Shown one piece after another: positions 1 to 8,959 of a DNA stretch of 64,000 nt. The notes below the pieces were generated by a model. The model did no database searches. It saw nothing but the letters and a program-made list of their open reading frames with translations, and was not told where the DNA came from. The stretch spans positions 2,232,001-2,296,000 of the forward strand of contig JAKTNV010000024.1 of the NCBI GenBank assembly GCA_022747635.1, read 5' to 3'. A program made the translations under genes and the position numbers. How positions within the stretch are numbered: position 1 is the first letter of the stretch; every line of letters starts with the position of its first letter. Source of the stretch: Hetaerina americana. Its lineage: Eukaryota > Arthropoda > Insecta > Odonata > Calopterygidae.

Positions 1-1849
1 TTGTCAACGCTCAATATTTTAATTTTAAACTAAAGTGTTCGACAAAAAATAATATTTAGTCGGTCTAAAATTTATAAATAAATCGAGCTACAACTCTAAG
101 ACCCAGCATAATTGTTGACGAAATTACCACGATATCTGATCCGGTACCCTTGCAAACAGAGTTAATCAAATCGTCGTTAAGTGAGTTCAATTTTACTAAG
201 TGCCTTGGACAAACTATTATTTTAATGGCGCCCACGTAGCGCCACCGGAAAGCCAGTATTTTGATGTGGAGAATGAGCCTTCAAATGTGAAGAAATTGGT
301 GATTGGAAGCAGTCTCAACCAGGATTGCGAGGTATGAGTATGATATTTTCCCCATATGAAAGTTTAGGTTCCTCCTTTTTTGGCGGAGGTTGTAGCAGAA
401 AGTGAACAGGGGAAGGATTATGGGATAGGTGTGGGCGGAGACCCGACGGGATAGCCGCCACTGCAGACAGAGAATGATGAGCTAAGGAAATGCTAATAAG
501 CGGATGGGAGAAATGTTGGATGAGGGGCGAAGGATAGTCGCGGAAATGTGGAGAAGCGGACCCGAGAGTAATGGACGCGGAGGCGTAGTGTAAGGTGTGT
601 TCGTGCTGTAAATTTGGGAAATGGACTGGGTTAGAAAGAAATTGTGGGAAGCGGAGGAGGCAAAAATCGAAGTTTGGATCCAGATGGAGGAACTGCGACT
701 TTTGTCCAAAAAAGCGGCTTGTTTTTGGTGTCTCTCAGTTTTCAGGAATTCATATCAATACGCACAAATAATTACAAACTCAAGTACACACGTGGCGTAG
801 ATAGTTTTGCATTGCTTACATTAATGAGGTTGATATAATAGATTATGACTTATGGTACACTTATAATGACAGCATTATTGACATGGATATTGAAAATGAT
901 TGAAACTCATTATTTTGTCATGTTGACACATTTAGCATATTTTACTAGCAAAAATGTTTCAATTATTATCCAAATCCGTTGACCAATGGGTGTGAAAGAA
1001 TACGGTTATAAGTAATACGGCTGTATTCATGCATTGTGGCGAAATGCATACCAGTGGGTATATATTTGGAAAAATGTTTAACTCATCGACCTGCAAAAAT
1101 TGGGGAAAAATATAATTTATTCTAACTCAAAAACGCGTGGCAAAGGAAGTGACCGTGGACGTGTAGCCTATGAGGAAGTTTTGGAAGTTTCCAGGATCGT
1201 ATAAAAGCATCAGAAAGATAAAGCGGAAAGCAATCGGATATATTTTGAAGAATTATAATATGAAACTGGCAGTTTGCTCAGCAGAGGGAATGGGAAGACC
1301 CGCTTAACACTATGTAATATGGACTAATTTGAGCAATCAATTTAAGACGAGGACCGAGAATTCGTGAACACATGAAGAGCGCTGTTAAAAAATCACTTCC
1401 AGATTTCATGAATTCTTATAAATTTGAAATGTATACTTGAAAAAAAATTCTTTATTATGTATATTTACAATGAGAAAACATATTCTCAGTAGAAATATTT
1501 TTGTCGTTCAAGGAAACGTGGATGAAGGTGTCAAGAAGTGGATGTTCAATTATTACCAAGCACTTAATTGTCACCATATTTAAAATCAAAATTTGAACTC
1601 AGGTATGAACCATATGCTAAAATGTATTTATTGAGTCATTCAAATTGCATATTTTTATATTTTTATCGGTACCAGGCTGTTTTCCCTCCACCACTTAGGA
1701 CTGTGAAATTTAATTGCAACAACAGTCTTGACAGAATCAGTTGTGAGAAACAGCAGAACATTTTATATTTCCTTAGGTGATTTTTTCTCTTTGTAACTAT
1801 GACACTTGATTGGCTGGACATTTTAATGCGAGGAAAATATTATCAGTGA
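1..1849. other. No recognisable gene
   Basis: AT-rich sequence holding only short ORFs under 80 codons, none with a recognisable motif. I see no splice-bordered coding block, RNA gene or transposon end. It is probably intergenic or intronic. Confidence 0.5.
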
Positions 1850-2062
1850 CTTTCAATGTAACAATTTCAGAGTGTAACAATCATTCGCCTTGACCGGGAT
1901 TCGAACCCGGATCCCTCAATGTCCGGTTGAGTGCTTTTGCCAGTTTAAGAGAACGCCTCGATAGCTTAACTGGCTAAAGCACTCGACCGGACATTGAGGG
2001 ATCCGGGTTCGGATCCCGGTCAAAGTGAAGGATTTTTACACTCTGAAATTGTTGCATTGAAA
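1850..2062. repeat. Head-to-head pair of tRNA-derived SINEs forming a hairpin
   Basis: Two copies of the same short interspersed element lie in inverted orientation around a loop of about 14 nt (near 1946-1960). The right arm (plus) is complete: a tRNA-like head at about 1955-2027 with an A-box-like TAGCTTAACTGGC, a pol III B box GGGTTCGGATCCC, and a tail ending ACACTCTGAAATTGTTGCAT. The left arm (minus) lacks the first bases of the head. The arms run about 95 bp with a few mismatches. The acceptor ends of the tRNA-like part do not pair and position 33 is not T, so this is SINE-like and not a functional tRNA. Related copies lie at 21290-21385 and 37096-37205. Confidence 0.8.
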
Positions 2063-3521
2063 TGCACATTTGAGAATGGCTCATTTAAAGGTTACTGTTG
2101 CGGCATCTCCCGCAGTTTCTTTGAAATTTATCAGTGACTTATTAAACCTTTGTACGATATCATTTTTCACAAATGTATGGCAAAGGATGGTCAGTTTATT
2201 ATAGGATTATTTGGTATAATCGTGTTTGTGATCAGTCACATGACAAGTATTTTAGGCGTGATGAGAAAGGCACTTGACGGGTTATGTCCGAAACAAATCA
2301 TCTCCCAAAGAAATTTTATGGATGGAAGGAGGACAGAGAGAGTGAAATAAATACATGTTCGAACGGGGAAATAGGCGGGGCTGGGACGCAGCGTACGAAG
2401 GAATTTGCTAAGCATTTTAAGGCAAGAGCGAGCGTGACCAGTTTATCTCGACCGGGGGGGGGGGGAGGAGAGCGGTGAAGGCAAGGATGCAATGAAAGAT
2501 TGAGGACTAATCGGGTCGATTAAATATGATAATGGAGGAACATTGACGTCAGTGAGAACGGCGTGGGACCGCCTTATACTTTCGTGTCAATCCATATCGC
2601 GTGCCTCGGATCCATTTCGATATCGTTTCGCTATGAGGAGGATAGGGGAGGCGAGGAAGAGGAATATGATTCCTGGATGAATGGAATTATGATGGGAAGG
2701 TTGGACCGGGAAGGAAAGGGACAATGAAAACGGCCTTAGGCAAGAGGGATTGCTGTATAATGAATGGTGAGGTAAGGCAAATGAAATTCGTCTTGTGGCA
2801 GACAGAAGGAAACGGATGCAATATTCATTTGAAGAGCGATGTCATAGCAGGTGGAAGGTATCGCATGACTTGCACAAGGGAGCATATTACACATGATTGG
2901 ACAAATTTTCGCGAGTGGCAATGGAAGGGGACGGAGTGTCAAGAATCGAAGCGGCAGTAGGCTGTCACAGCACAGCACTACGTCACGGGGCGACGCCAAA
3001 GACTTAGGGTGATTTTCAAAGGTATGTCACCCATCAATTCGATCGATTGACTAGTTTTTTTCCGGGAAGACATTCGGTGAGATTGTGCCGGAATCTCAAC
3101 TGCCTCAAAACACGAAGCGGAAAATTGACGATGGCTGTTTGCCAGGCAGATGTTTGCACTAGAGTTGCATCCACCGAACGATCGTCTAATTGTTAATGAA
3201 TCGCACAATAGCTTAATGCCGTAATTCATTTCCTAGCAAAATGGTACATTTTACATGCCAGTGGGATCTGAAAAAAATCAACGAATGTGGAGAGATTTTT
3301 GAGTGCAGCGACTGTGGAGGTCATTTTCGTGCAAGTATAGGACTAAATATTCAACTGGATGGTTTTTAATATAAAAACATATGACCAGAAAAAGTATTAC
3401 TGACATCACTACTACTTTAATTCATTTGGGCGTGCAAATGGCGAATATAGAAAAAACTTATCGTGCAAATGAAACCTCATTCACGACGGATGGCGATTTT
3501 TCTTCCTTTTTTATAATGAAA
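2063..3521. other. No recognisable gene
   Basis: Contains a G run near 2453-2465 and short overlapping ORFs on both strands at 2724-3229 with no recognisable domain. Nothing here can be supported as a gene. Confidence 0.45.
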
Positions 3522-3523
3522 TA

Positions 3524-4573
3524 CTACCTTGATCAAAAATTTCCCGGAATTTATTCAGAAAATTAAAAATACAAGTTTATTCATCTAAATCTATATTGTC
3601 CCCTTCAAAGTAATCCCCATCGACTGCAACACACTTATGCCAGCGCTTGATCCAATCCTCGAAACATTTTTTATATTCGGTTTTCGGTATGTCCATCAGT
3701 GCTTCCTGCGATTTTTCCATTACTTCCTCTCGGCTGCTAAAACGCGTTCCCCGTAATGGTTTTTTAACTCGATTGAACAGAAAGAAGTCACAGGGAGCCA
3801 AATCAGGTGAATTCGGTGGCTGTTGGATGGTATTTGTTGCATTTTTCGTCAAAAAATTACGAATAATGATAGCACTGTGCGACGGTGCGTTATCATGGTG
3901 CAAAATCCACGAGTTTTCTGCCCACATTTCTGGTCTCTTTCGGCGAATTGCTTCACGCAAACGTATCATAACGCCCAAATAATACTCTTTGTTTACTGTC
4001 TGGCCTTCTTGCAAAAATTCATGATGCACTACACCGTTGTAATCCATGAAAACCGTCAGCATTGCCTTCTTTTTTGACTGAAAACGACGTGGTTTTTTTG
4101 GTCTCGGCTCATTTGGTGAACGCCATTCACTTGCCTGATGTCTGGATTGCGTGTCGTACTCATAAACCCACGTCTCGTCTCCAGTAATGATCCTTTTGAT
4201 GAATGTGGGATCGGATTCAGCCTCGCAAATCATGTCTTTTGCGACGTCAACACGGTCTCTTTTTTGCATGAAATTGAGGTCTTTTGGCTGCTACACGACG
4301 GAAACCCAAATCATTAACCACAATGTCTTGGGCGGATCCATAGGCAATGTTCAAGTCCTCCGCTATTTCTCTGATGGTTAATTTGCGGTTATTGACCAAC
4401 ATTTCTTTTACTTTATCAATTTTTTCACCGACTTTCGATGTCGATGGTCTGCCACCGCGTTCATCATCTTCGATTGACTCACGACCACTTCTGAACCGCT
4501 CGTGCCACTGGTAAACGACCGTTTTTTTAGAGAATCGTTGCCGAAACACTTTTCCAACATTTCCAACGTCCGT
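3524..4573 (-). mobile_element. Mariner element, 5'-truncated copy (copy 1)
   Basis: The 3' part of a mariner transposon in minus orientation. Its outer tip CTACCTTGATCAAAAATTTC follows a TA at 3522-3523 and matches the 3' tip of the complete copy at 8960-10279 base for base for at least the first 85 bp. Similarity to that copy continues to about 4573, within the N-terminal transposase codons, and then stops abruptly where the Jockey LINE 3' region begins. The 5' terminal repeat and about the first 30 codons are missing and are not found at the far end of the LINE. The copy is therefore truncated, not simply interrupted. Confidence 0.9.
3577..4573 (-). pseudogene. Mariner transposase, frameshifted and 5'-truncated
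   Basis: This is the transposase of mariner copy 1. The catalytic half is open (3577-4269) and keeps TGDETW, HHDNAPSH and the SPDLAPCDFFLF block of a DD34D mariner. The DNA-binding half lies in other frames. A one-base insertion near 4285-4295, where copy 2 reads RVAAKYLNF, shifts the frame. A second shift lies in the A/T run near 4525, after the codons for NDSLKK. The N-terminus is lost at the LINE junction. Elsewhere it differs from the intact copy at only a few residues, so inactivation is recent. No functional transposase is expected from it. Confidence 0.9.
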
Positions 4574-4692
4574 CTCGTCTTCTTTTTTGCCAAAACGTTC
4601 CCTCTTGACGCTTGGCTTGCAGCTGCCCGATGATTTAATCATTCAGCTGCTGTGTTTGCGGCTTCTTAGCCCGTCGATGAAGGAAGGTCCAA

Positions 4693-7419
4693 TCAACTCC
4701 TTTTCCTTTTCAATGGTGGTTGGTCGTCGTCCCGTCCCGTTGCTGCTCTTGGGCGTTTGTGCCTTTCCCAGGAGACAGGTTTTAAGCCGCCGATCGACCG
4801 CAAGTGCTCTTCTTTTTTGCCTTCAAGCTCCTCGTAAAAGGCCGTCGCGCGAGTCTTGATGACATCTCCAATGGGCGCAGTTTCAGTTAAGGCGTGGAGA
4901 ATTTCTGCGGCATAGTTCCAGCCAAGCCCAAGTACACTGTTGAGTGCCCCTCTTTCCGTTACCTCCAAGTGGTGGAAGGCCGTCTGAGTCATTCTGCCAC
5001 TCCATGCCGGTGAAGCGTACATCAAGATTGGGCGAATTGCCGCCACGTACAGATACGTCTTTGTCTTGATAGAGAGGGACGGTGAACGCAGCAGCGGCGA
5101 GAGTTGTAGTCGTCTTCCTCTTGCCTTCCTGGTGGCAGCGAGGGCGTGACTTTTGAATGTCAGTCTTTTATCCAGTATCACGCCTAGATAGGTCACCTCT
5201 TCCTTCCATGGCGCCTCCTCGGTGCCCACGAGGATTTCTCCTGGTTCTCGCAGTCCTCCAGGTGAAAAAAGAATCGTCTGTGTCTTTGCGCTGTTGACGC
5301 TGATTCGCCACAGGGCGTACCACTCCAGCAGTTTGTCTACTGCTCGCTGTAGGTATGTTGCCGCCATGTGTGCTCTCCGCGAAGTGGTCACTATTGCTGC
5401 GTCATCCGCATACAGGGCAACCATGGTATGTCGTCCAAGGTCTACCGGGAGGTCCGCCGTATATAGATTAAAAAGTATCGGTCCGAGCACCGATCCTTGC
5501 GGCACGCCTGCGTGGACCTGTTTCGGCTGTGACAGCGCGCGTCCCCAGGCGACACGGAAAGTCCTTCCTGTCAGGTATGATGTTAGCAAGCGGCGCTGCC
5601 AATTTGGAAACCGCTGTATTGCAAGTTTTCGCCTGAGACCAGCGTGCCATACCCGGTCGAAGGCTTTCCTGATGTCAAAGAACGCCGCCGTTGAGCAGCA
5701 TCGCCGATTGAATCCGGCCGTCACCTGTTCCACGAGACGGACGAGCTGGTGTGTGGTGGAGTGTTCCTCTCGAAAACCGTACTGTGATGCCGGCAAGATT
5801 GAGTAGGCCGCGATGTGCTTCAGGAGATGTGGCAGCAGTACCCTCTCAAGCAGCTTTCCCAGGGTCGCTAGCAGGGCGATCGGGCGGTAGTTCTCTACGT
5901 TCCTAGCGGACTTCGGCGGCTTCGGCAATAGGATGACTTTTGCCGATTTCCAGATGGCCGGAAAATGTCCCATGGAGAAGCAGGCCGTAAAGAGCGTAAT
6001 CAGGTGAGTTGCGAGCGAGACAGGCATCTGTCGAAGGGCCTCGTTCGGGATGTTGTCCTCTCCTGGTGCTTTCTTGCAGCGTAGTCGTCCAAGGGCTGCT
6101 CTCAGGTCGTTTTCGGTAACCTTCGTTACCGTCATGGTGCCCTCCTCCGTTGTTTCATCCTCTTCAGGAAAGTCGCTAGGATCATCCGGTACCAGTGGAT
6201 CCGGAGTCGACGTGAAAGTGGCCTCCAGCGTAGTTGCTGCAAATTCAGCCTTTTCGTCTTCCGTGATAAGAGGGCCACCAGGTGAGTCGATCGGTGGGTC
6301 GATCCGAATGCTGTGGCGAAGAGAAGCTGCCATTCTCCAGATGCTCCCATCTTCGGTTCGGAGGGAAGCAACCTTCCTTTCCCACGTCGTCTGCCTGTGG
6401 TCCTGGATGAGCTGCCTCACTTCGGCTCGTTTTCTTCTAAACCGTGCCCCATCCGCGGGACATTTGGTTCTTTGAAATCGTCGTCGAAGCCGATTTCTTT
6501 CGCGGATGCGGCGAAGGATGGAATGAGGCAGCGTCAGATGTCCAGAAGGGCGGATCAGTTTTATTGGCACGGTGTTCTGTAATGCTTGGTCCACGCCAGC
6601 TGTTATGACAGAAGCATATTCGTCCAGCATAGCTTGTGACGTCAGTGATGGCGGCTGTTCCGGTAAAATGTCGGAGAGGATCTGCCTGTACCCTGTCCAG
6701 TCTGTTTTATCCAGGCATCGCACCGGCCGTGGGGGAAGTAACGTTGGGCAGCATCCCAGATAGGCGCAGACTGGGTAGTGGTCGCTGTCCAACGTCGGTG
6801 TCGCCACGAGAGAAAGCGAACTCGTGAGCCTACGGTGCAGCGCAATATCTAAGACGTCTTCGCTCCTGCCGTGATGCTGATGCGTTGGCCCATGTGGACC
6901 CGCGACGCGTACTCCGTTGTTCTGAGCCCATGTGAGCAGCGCTTCACCCCGAGGGTTCGGTGTAATTGAATGCCATGCAGCATTCTTTGCATTTAGATCC
7001 CCGAGAAAAAGCGACGGCCGTGACCCGGAGAAGATGACTTCGAAATCCTGTGTGGCTAGAGGTCGTTTTGGGGGGAGATAGAGTGACCCCACTGTGAGAG
7101 AGCCGATCGAAGTATCTACTTCAATGGCTGTCGCCTCTAGATGCAGTCGAGCTGGTAGGTCAATTTTTCTCGCAGCCAGGTCAAGCGAAACGAGGACCGC
7201 CGTGCCCCCTCCTCTTGTTTGCCGGTCATCCCGGTAAACTGCATAGCCTGGAACGCCGTATGAAGTTCCAGGACGGAGATGAGTCTCTTGCAGACAGACG
7301 ATTGAGATTCTTGCCTTCCGTAGAAAGGCAAGCAATTCAGGGGTCTTTCGCTTCAATGCGCCGCCGACATTCCATGTGGCTAGGATGATAGATTTATTTA
7401 ATTCTCGCCTATGGTCCAT
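4693..7419 (-). CDS. LINE ORF2: AP endonuclease and reverse transcriptase
   Basis: A 908-residue polyprotein that would nick target DNA and prime reverse transcription of the LINE RNA there. Residues 10-225 form an APE-type endonuclease with ATWNVGG (Asn17), QETHL (Glu45), GDLNAKN (Asp141, Asn143) and a terminal SDHYPV (Asp213, His214). The reverse transcriptase follows at about 430-720, with the NYRPIALL block near 510, FDIRKAFDRVWH near 581, VPQGSVLGPILF near 640 and the catalytic YADD at 670-673. The C-terminal part carries the IRPILMYASPAW block typical of Jockey-like elements. All key residues are present and there is no internal stop. The start was chosen because it overlaps the ORF1 stop by 11 bases, as in other Jockey elements. 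No RNase H domain is evident. Confidence 0.95.
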   Translation of the reverse strand: MDHRRELNKSIILATWNVGGALKRKTPELLAFLRKARISIVCLQETHLRPGTSYGVPGYAVYRDDRQTRGGGTAVLVSLDLAARKIDLPARLHLEATAIEVDTSIGSLTVGSLYLPPKRPLATQDFEVIFSGSRPSLFLGDLNAKNAAWHSITPNPRGEALLTWAQNNGVRVAGPHGPTHQHHGRSEDVLDIALHRRLTSSLSLVATPTLDSDHYPVCAYLGCCPTLLPPRPVRCLDKTDWTGYRQILSDILPEQPPSLTSQAMLDEYASVITAGVDQALQNTVPIKLIRPSGHLTLPHSILRRIRERNRLRRRFQRTKCPADGARFRRKRAEVRQLIQDHRQTTWERKVASLRTEDGSIWRMAASLRHSIRIDPPIDSPGGPLITEDEKAEFAATTLEATFTSTPDPLVPDDPSDFPEEDETTEEGTMTVTKVTENDLRAALGRLRCKKAPGEDNIPNEALRQMPVSLATHLITLFTACFSMGHFPAIWKSAKVILLPKPPKSARNVENYRPIALLATLGKLLERVLLPHLLKHIAAYSILPASQYGFREEHSTTHQLVRLVEQVTAGFNRRCCSTAAFFDIRKAFDRVWHAGLRRKLAIQRFPNWQRRLLTSYLTGRTFRVAWGRALSQPKQVHAGVPQGSVLGPILFNLYTADLPVDLGRHTMVALYADDAAIVTTSRRAHMAATYLQRAVDKLLEWYALWRISVNSAKTQTILFSPGGLREPGEILVGTEEAPWKEEVTYLGVILDKRLTFKSHALAATRKARGRRLQLSPLLRSPSLSIKTKTYLYVAAIRPILMYASPAWSGRMTQTAFHHLEVTERGALNSVLGLGWNYAAEILHALTETAPIGDVIKTRATAFYEELEGKKEEHLRSIGGLKPVSWERHKRPRAATGRDDDQPPLKRKRS

Positions 7420-8848
7420 TTTGGTTTGGGAAAATAGTGGTAAGGGCGACAGTTAAAGCTTGCAGCTGTTGTTGCAATAGCGCAGCAGAGGACGTCAATG
7501 CTTCCAGGATGGAAGAGAGGGATGTAGCCAAAGTTGGAGTCGGCATCTGCGAGTCTGCAGCCCGCCTCTTCTGGAGAAGAGGAATTTTTATTTCTTCTGC
7601 TGTCTCCCTGGCGACCGGAGCCGGCGTCGAGAGTGGAGGAAAGTCAAGATGCTTGCACATGGTCAGACGTTGGGTTGCGTTGGTTGGGTCTCTCGGCTTC
7701 GACGCGTTGAAGGTACCAAGCGTCTTCTGTTGAGGAGAAGGCAGCTCTGTTTCAGCGGCGGTGTTCTTCGCCCCCTGGGTTGGTGCGCCTTTCCTCCGGA
7801 GGCTAGCCATCTTCATCTCCTTCTGTTTGGCGTAGACAGGGCAGGTCCTGAAAAATGCAGGATGGTTTCCTCCGCAGTTACAGCAACAAGTCTTCTTCCT
7901 TTCCGTATCCGGACATTGGATGCCTTCATGTGCACCAGCACACTTGTAGCATCGCGGGGCTGCCGTGCAGTTGGAAGATGCGTGTCCGAATCGGGTGCAC
8001 CGGTAACACATTTGTGGCTCCCTGTGCTGATATTTTGCCACCCTGACACGGGAATTGCCGATGTATCTTATGGCAAGCATTTCTTTTGTTTGCCATTCAG
8101 GGTTTTCCTTGACAACGACAAGGAAGAAGGTTCCCTGCCGCACCAGATGCACTCGTTCCACCGGAATCCCCATGGCGTCCATATCTTCTTTCAGTAGCTC
8201 AACTGGGTAGGTGCACGGAAGTCCACGAACCGCGTAGAAATTGGCTCGTAGGGATTTCGGGCCCCAGGTCGAGAATTGTGCATTTGACTGCACCAACAGC
8301 TGCTTTATGGCCGCATAATCAGCCGCAGTCTTTAGTTGAAGTCTCGTCCAGTCGGTTGTATGGATTGCAGTAAAGGACTTGTCCGTTGCCTTGGATCGGA
8401 CAAGTTTCAGCAAGGCCGCGTGGTCTACTACATCGTATATGATGAGTGCCGGGGGGCGTGGTTCCTTTTTTCGGCTTGCCGGGGATCCAGATGGTGCAGA
8501 TGAATTTTCAGCCTCCATCGCCACGGGAGCAGAAGAGTTGTCCGTGTCCGGATCCGTGACGAGCGGTGAGAATTTATTACTCGTACTTACCGGGCGCTTA
8601 TTAGTTGCTTCTTCAATGGAAAGGAATGGTGCGCTACGCTTCCCGGCTCCTCTGGGATCCTTGACGTGTCGCCAGTCGTCGTTGAATTTCGCGGCAGGGG
8701 CAGACGGCCCGTTCTGATGCATGGAAACGTCCATATTTAGAGCGCCGGCAGTATGAACAGGGTTTGAAGAAGTATTTTCCAGCTGCTGGTCGAGAGGAGT
8801 CCTTATAGTGTCCGCTGGCAGCGGCACGATGTCCATATTGGGCGCCAC
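7409..8848 (-). CDS. LINE ORF1: gag-like nucleic-acid-binding protein with zinc knuckles
   Basis: A 479-residue protein expected to coat the LINE RNA and accompany it to the nucleus. Residues 1-130 are low-complexity. A conserved Jockey-type gag region follows at about 130-275. Three cysteine/histidine knuckles lie at 281-294 (CYRC, H, C; the CX2CX4HX4C spacing), 300-312 (CX2CX3HX4C) and 322-336 (CX2CX3HX6C). This arrangement is typical of insect Jockey-clade ORF1 proteins. The tail is rich in Ala, Thr and Gln and ends just inside the ORF2 start. The open frame next to an intact ORF2 supports a recently mobile element. Confidence 0.92.
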   Translation of the reverse strand: MAPNMDIVPLPADTIRTPLDQQLENTSSNPVHTAGALNMDVSMHQNGPSAPAAKFNDDWRHVKDPRGAGKRSAPFLSIEEATNKRPVSTSNKFSPLVTDPDTDNSSAPVAMEAENSSAPSGSPASRKKEPRPPALIIYDVVDHAALLKLVRSKATDKSFTAIHTTDWTRLQLKTAADYAAIKQLLVQSNAQFSTWGPKSLRANFYAVRGLPCTYPVELLKEDMDAMGIPVERVHLVRQGTFFLVVVKENPEWQTKEMLAIRYIGNSRVRVAKYQHREPQMCYRCTRFGHASSNCTAAPRCYKCAGAHEGIQCPDTERKKTCCCNCGGNHPAFFRTCPVYAKQKEMKMASLRRKGAPTQGAKNTAAETELPSPQQKTLGTFNASKPRDPTNATQRLTMCKHLDFPPLSTPAPVARETAEEIKIPLLQKRRAADSQMPTPTLATSLSSILEALTSSAALLQQQLQALTVALTTIFPNQNGP

Positions 8849-8959
8849 CGGCGCCTTGCTTCGCTGTCCCTCGATTATTTAATGATGTCAGCAACCAGGG
8901 TTAGAAGTATCCAGTAGAATATTCCAAGGGAGGCGTACGTCGAAATTTCTGTAGGTATA

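Larger units (their letters stand above)
4574..8957 (-). mobile_element. Jockey-clade non-LTR retrotransposon, apparently intact
   Basis: A bicistronic LINE on the minus strand with ORF1 (gag-like, 7409-8848) and ORF2 (endonuclease and reverse transcriptase, 4693-7419) overlapping by 11 bases. About 119 bp follow the ORF2 stop before the junction with mariner copy 1 at 4573/4574. That 3' part ends in an A-rich stretch (GGCAAAAAAGAAGACGAG, read on the minus strand) and has no long poly(A). The 5' limit is uncertain: at most 109 bp lie between the ORF1 start and the TA of mariner copy 2, and that mariner may have inserted into the LINE 5' UTR. Both ORFs are open, which suggests recent activity. 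I could not identify a target-site duplication. Confidence 0.88.

Noticed and set aside
1955..2027. A functional tRNA
   Set aside because: The acceptor ends do not pair, and it is followed by a shared SINE body present in other copies.
4587..6845. Plus-strand ORFs of 60-194 codons across the LINE
   Set aside because: They are antisense or frame shadows of the LINE ORF2, which has the conserved catalytic motifs.
7437..8717. Plus-strand ORFs of 98-182 codons across LINE ORF1
   Set aside because: Antisense shadows of the zinc-knuckle ORF1. No domain of their own.
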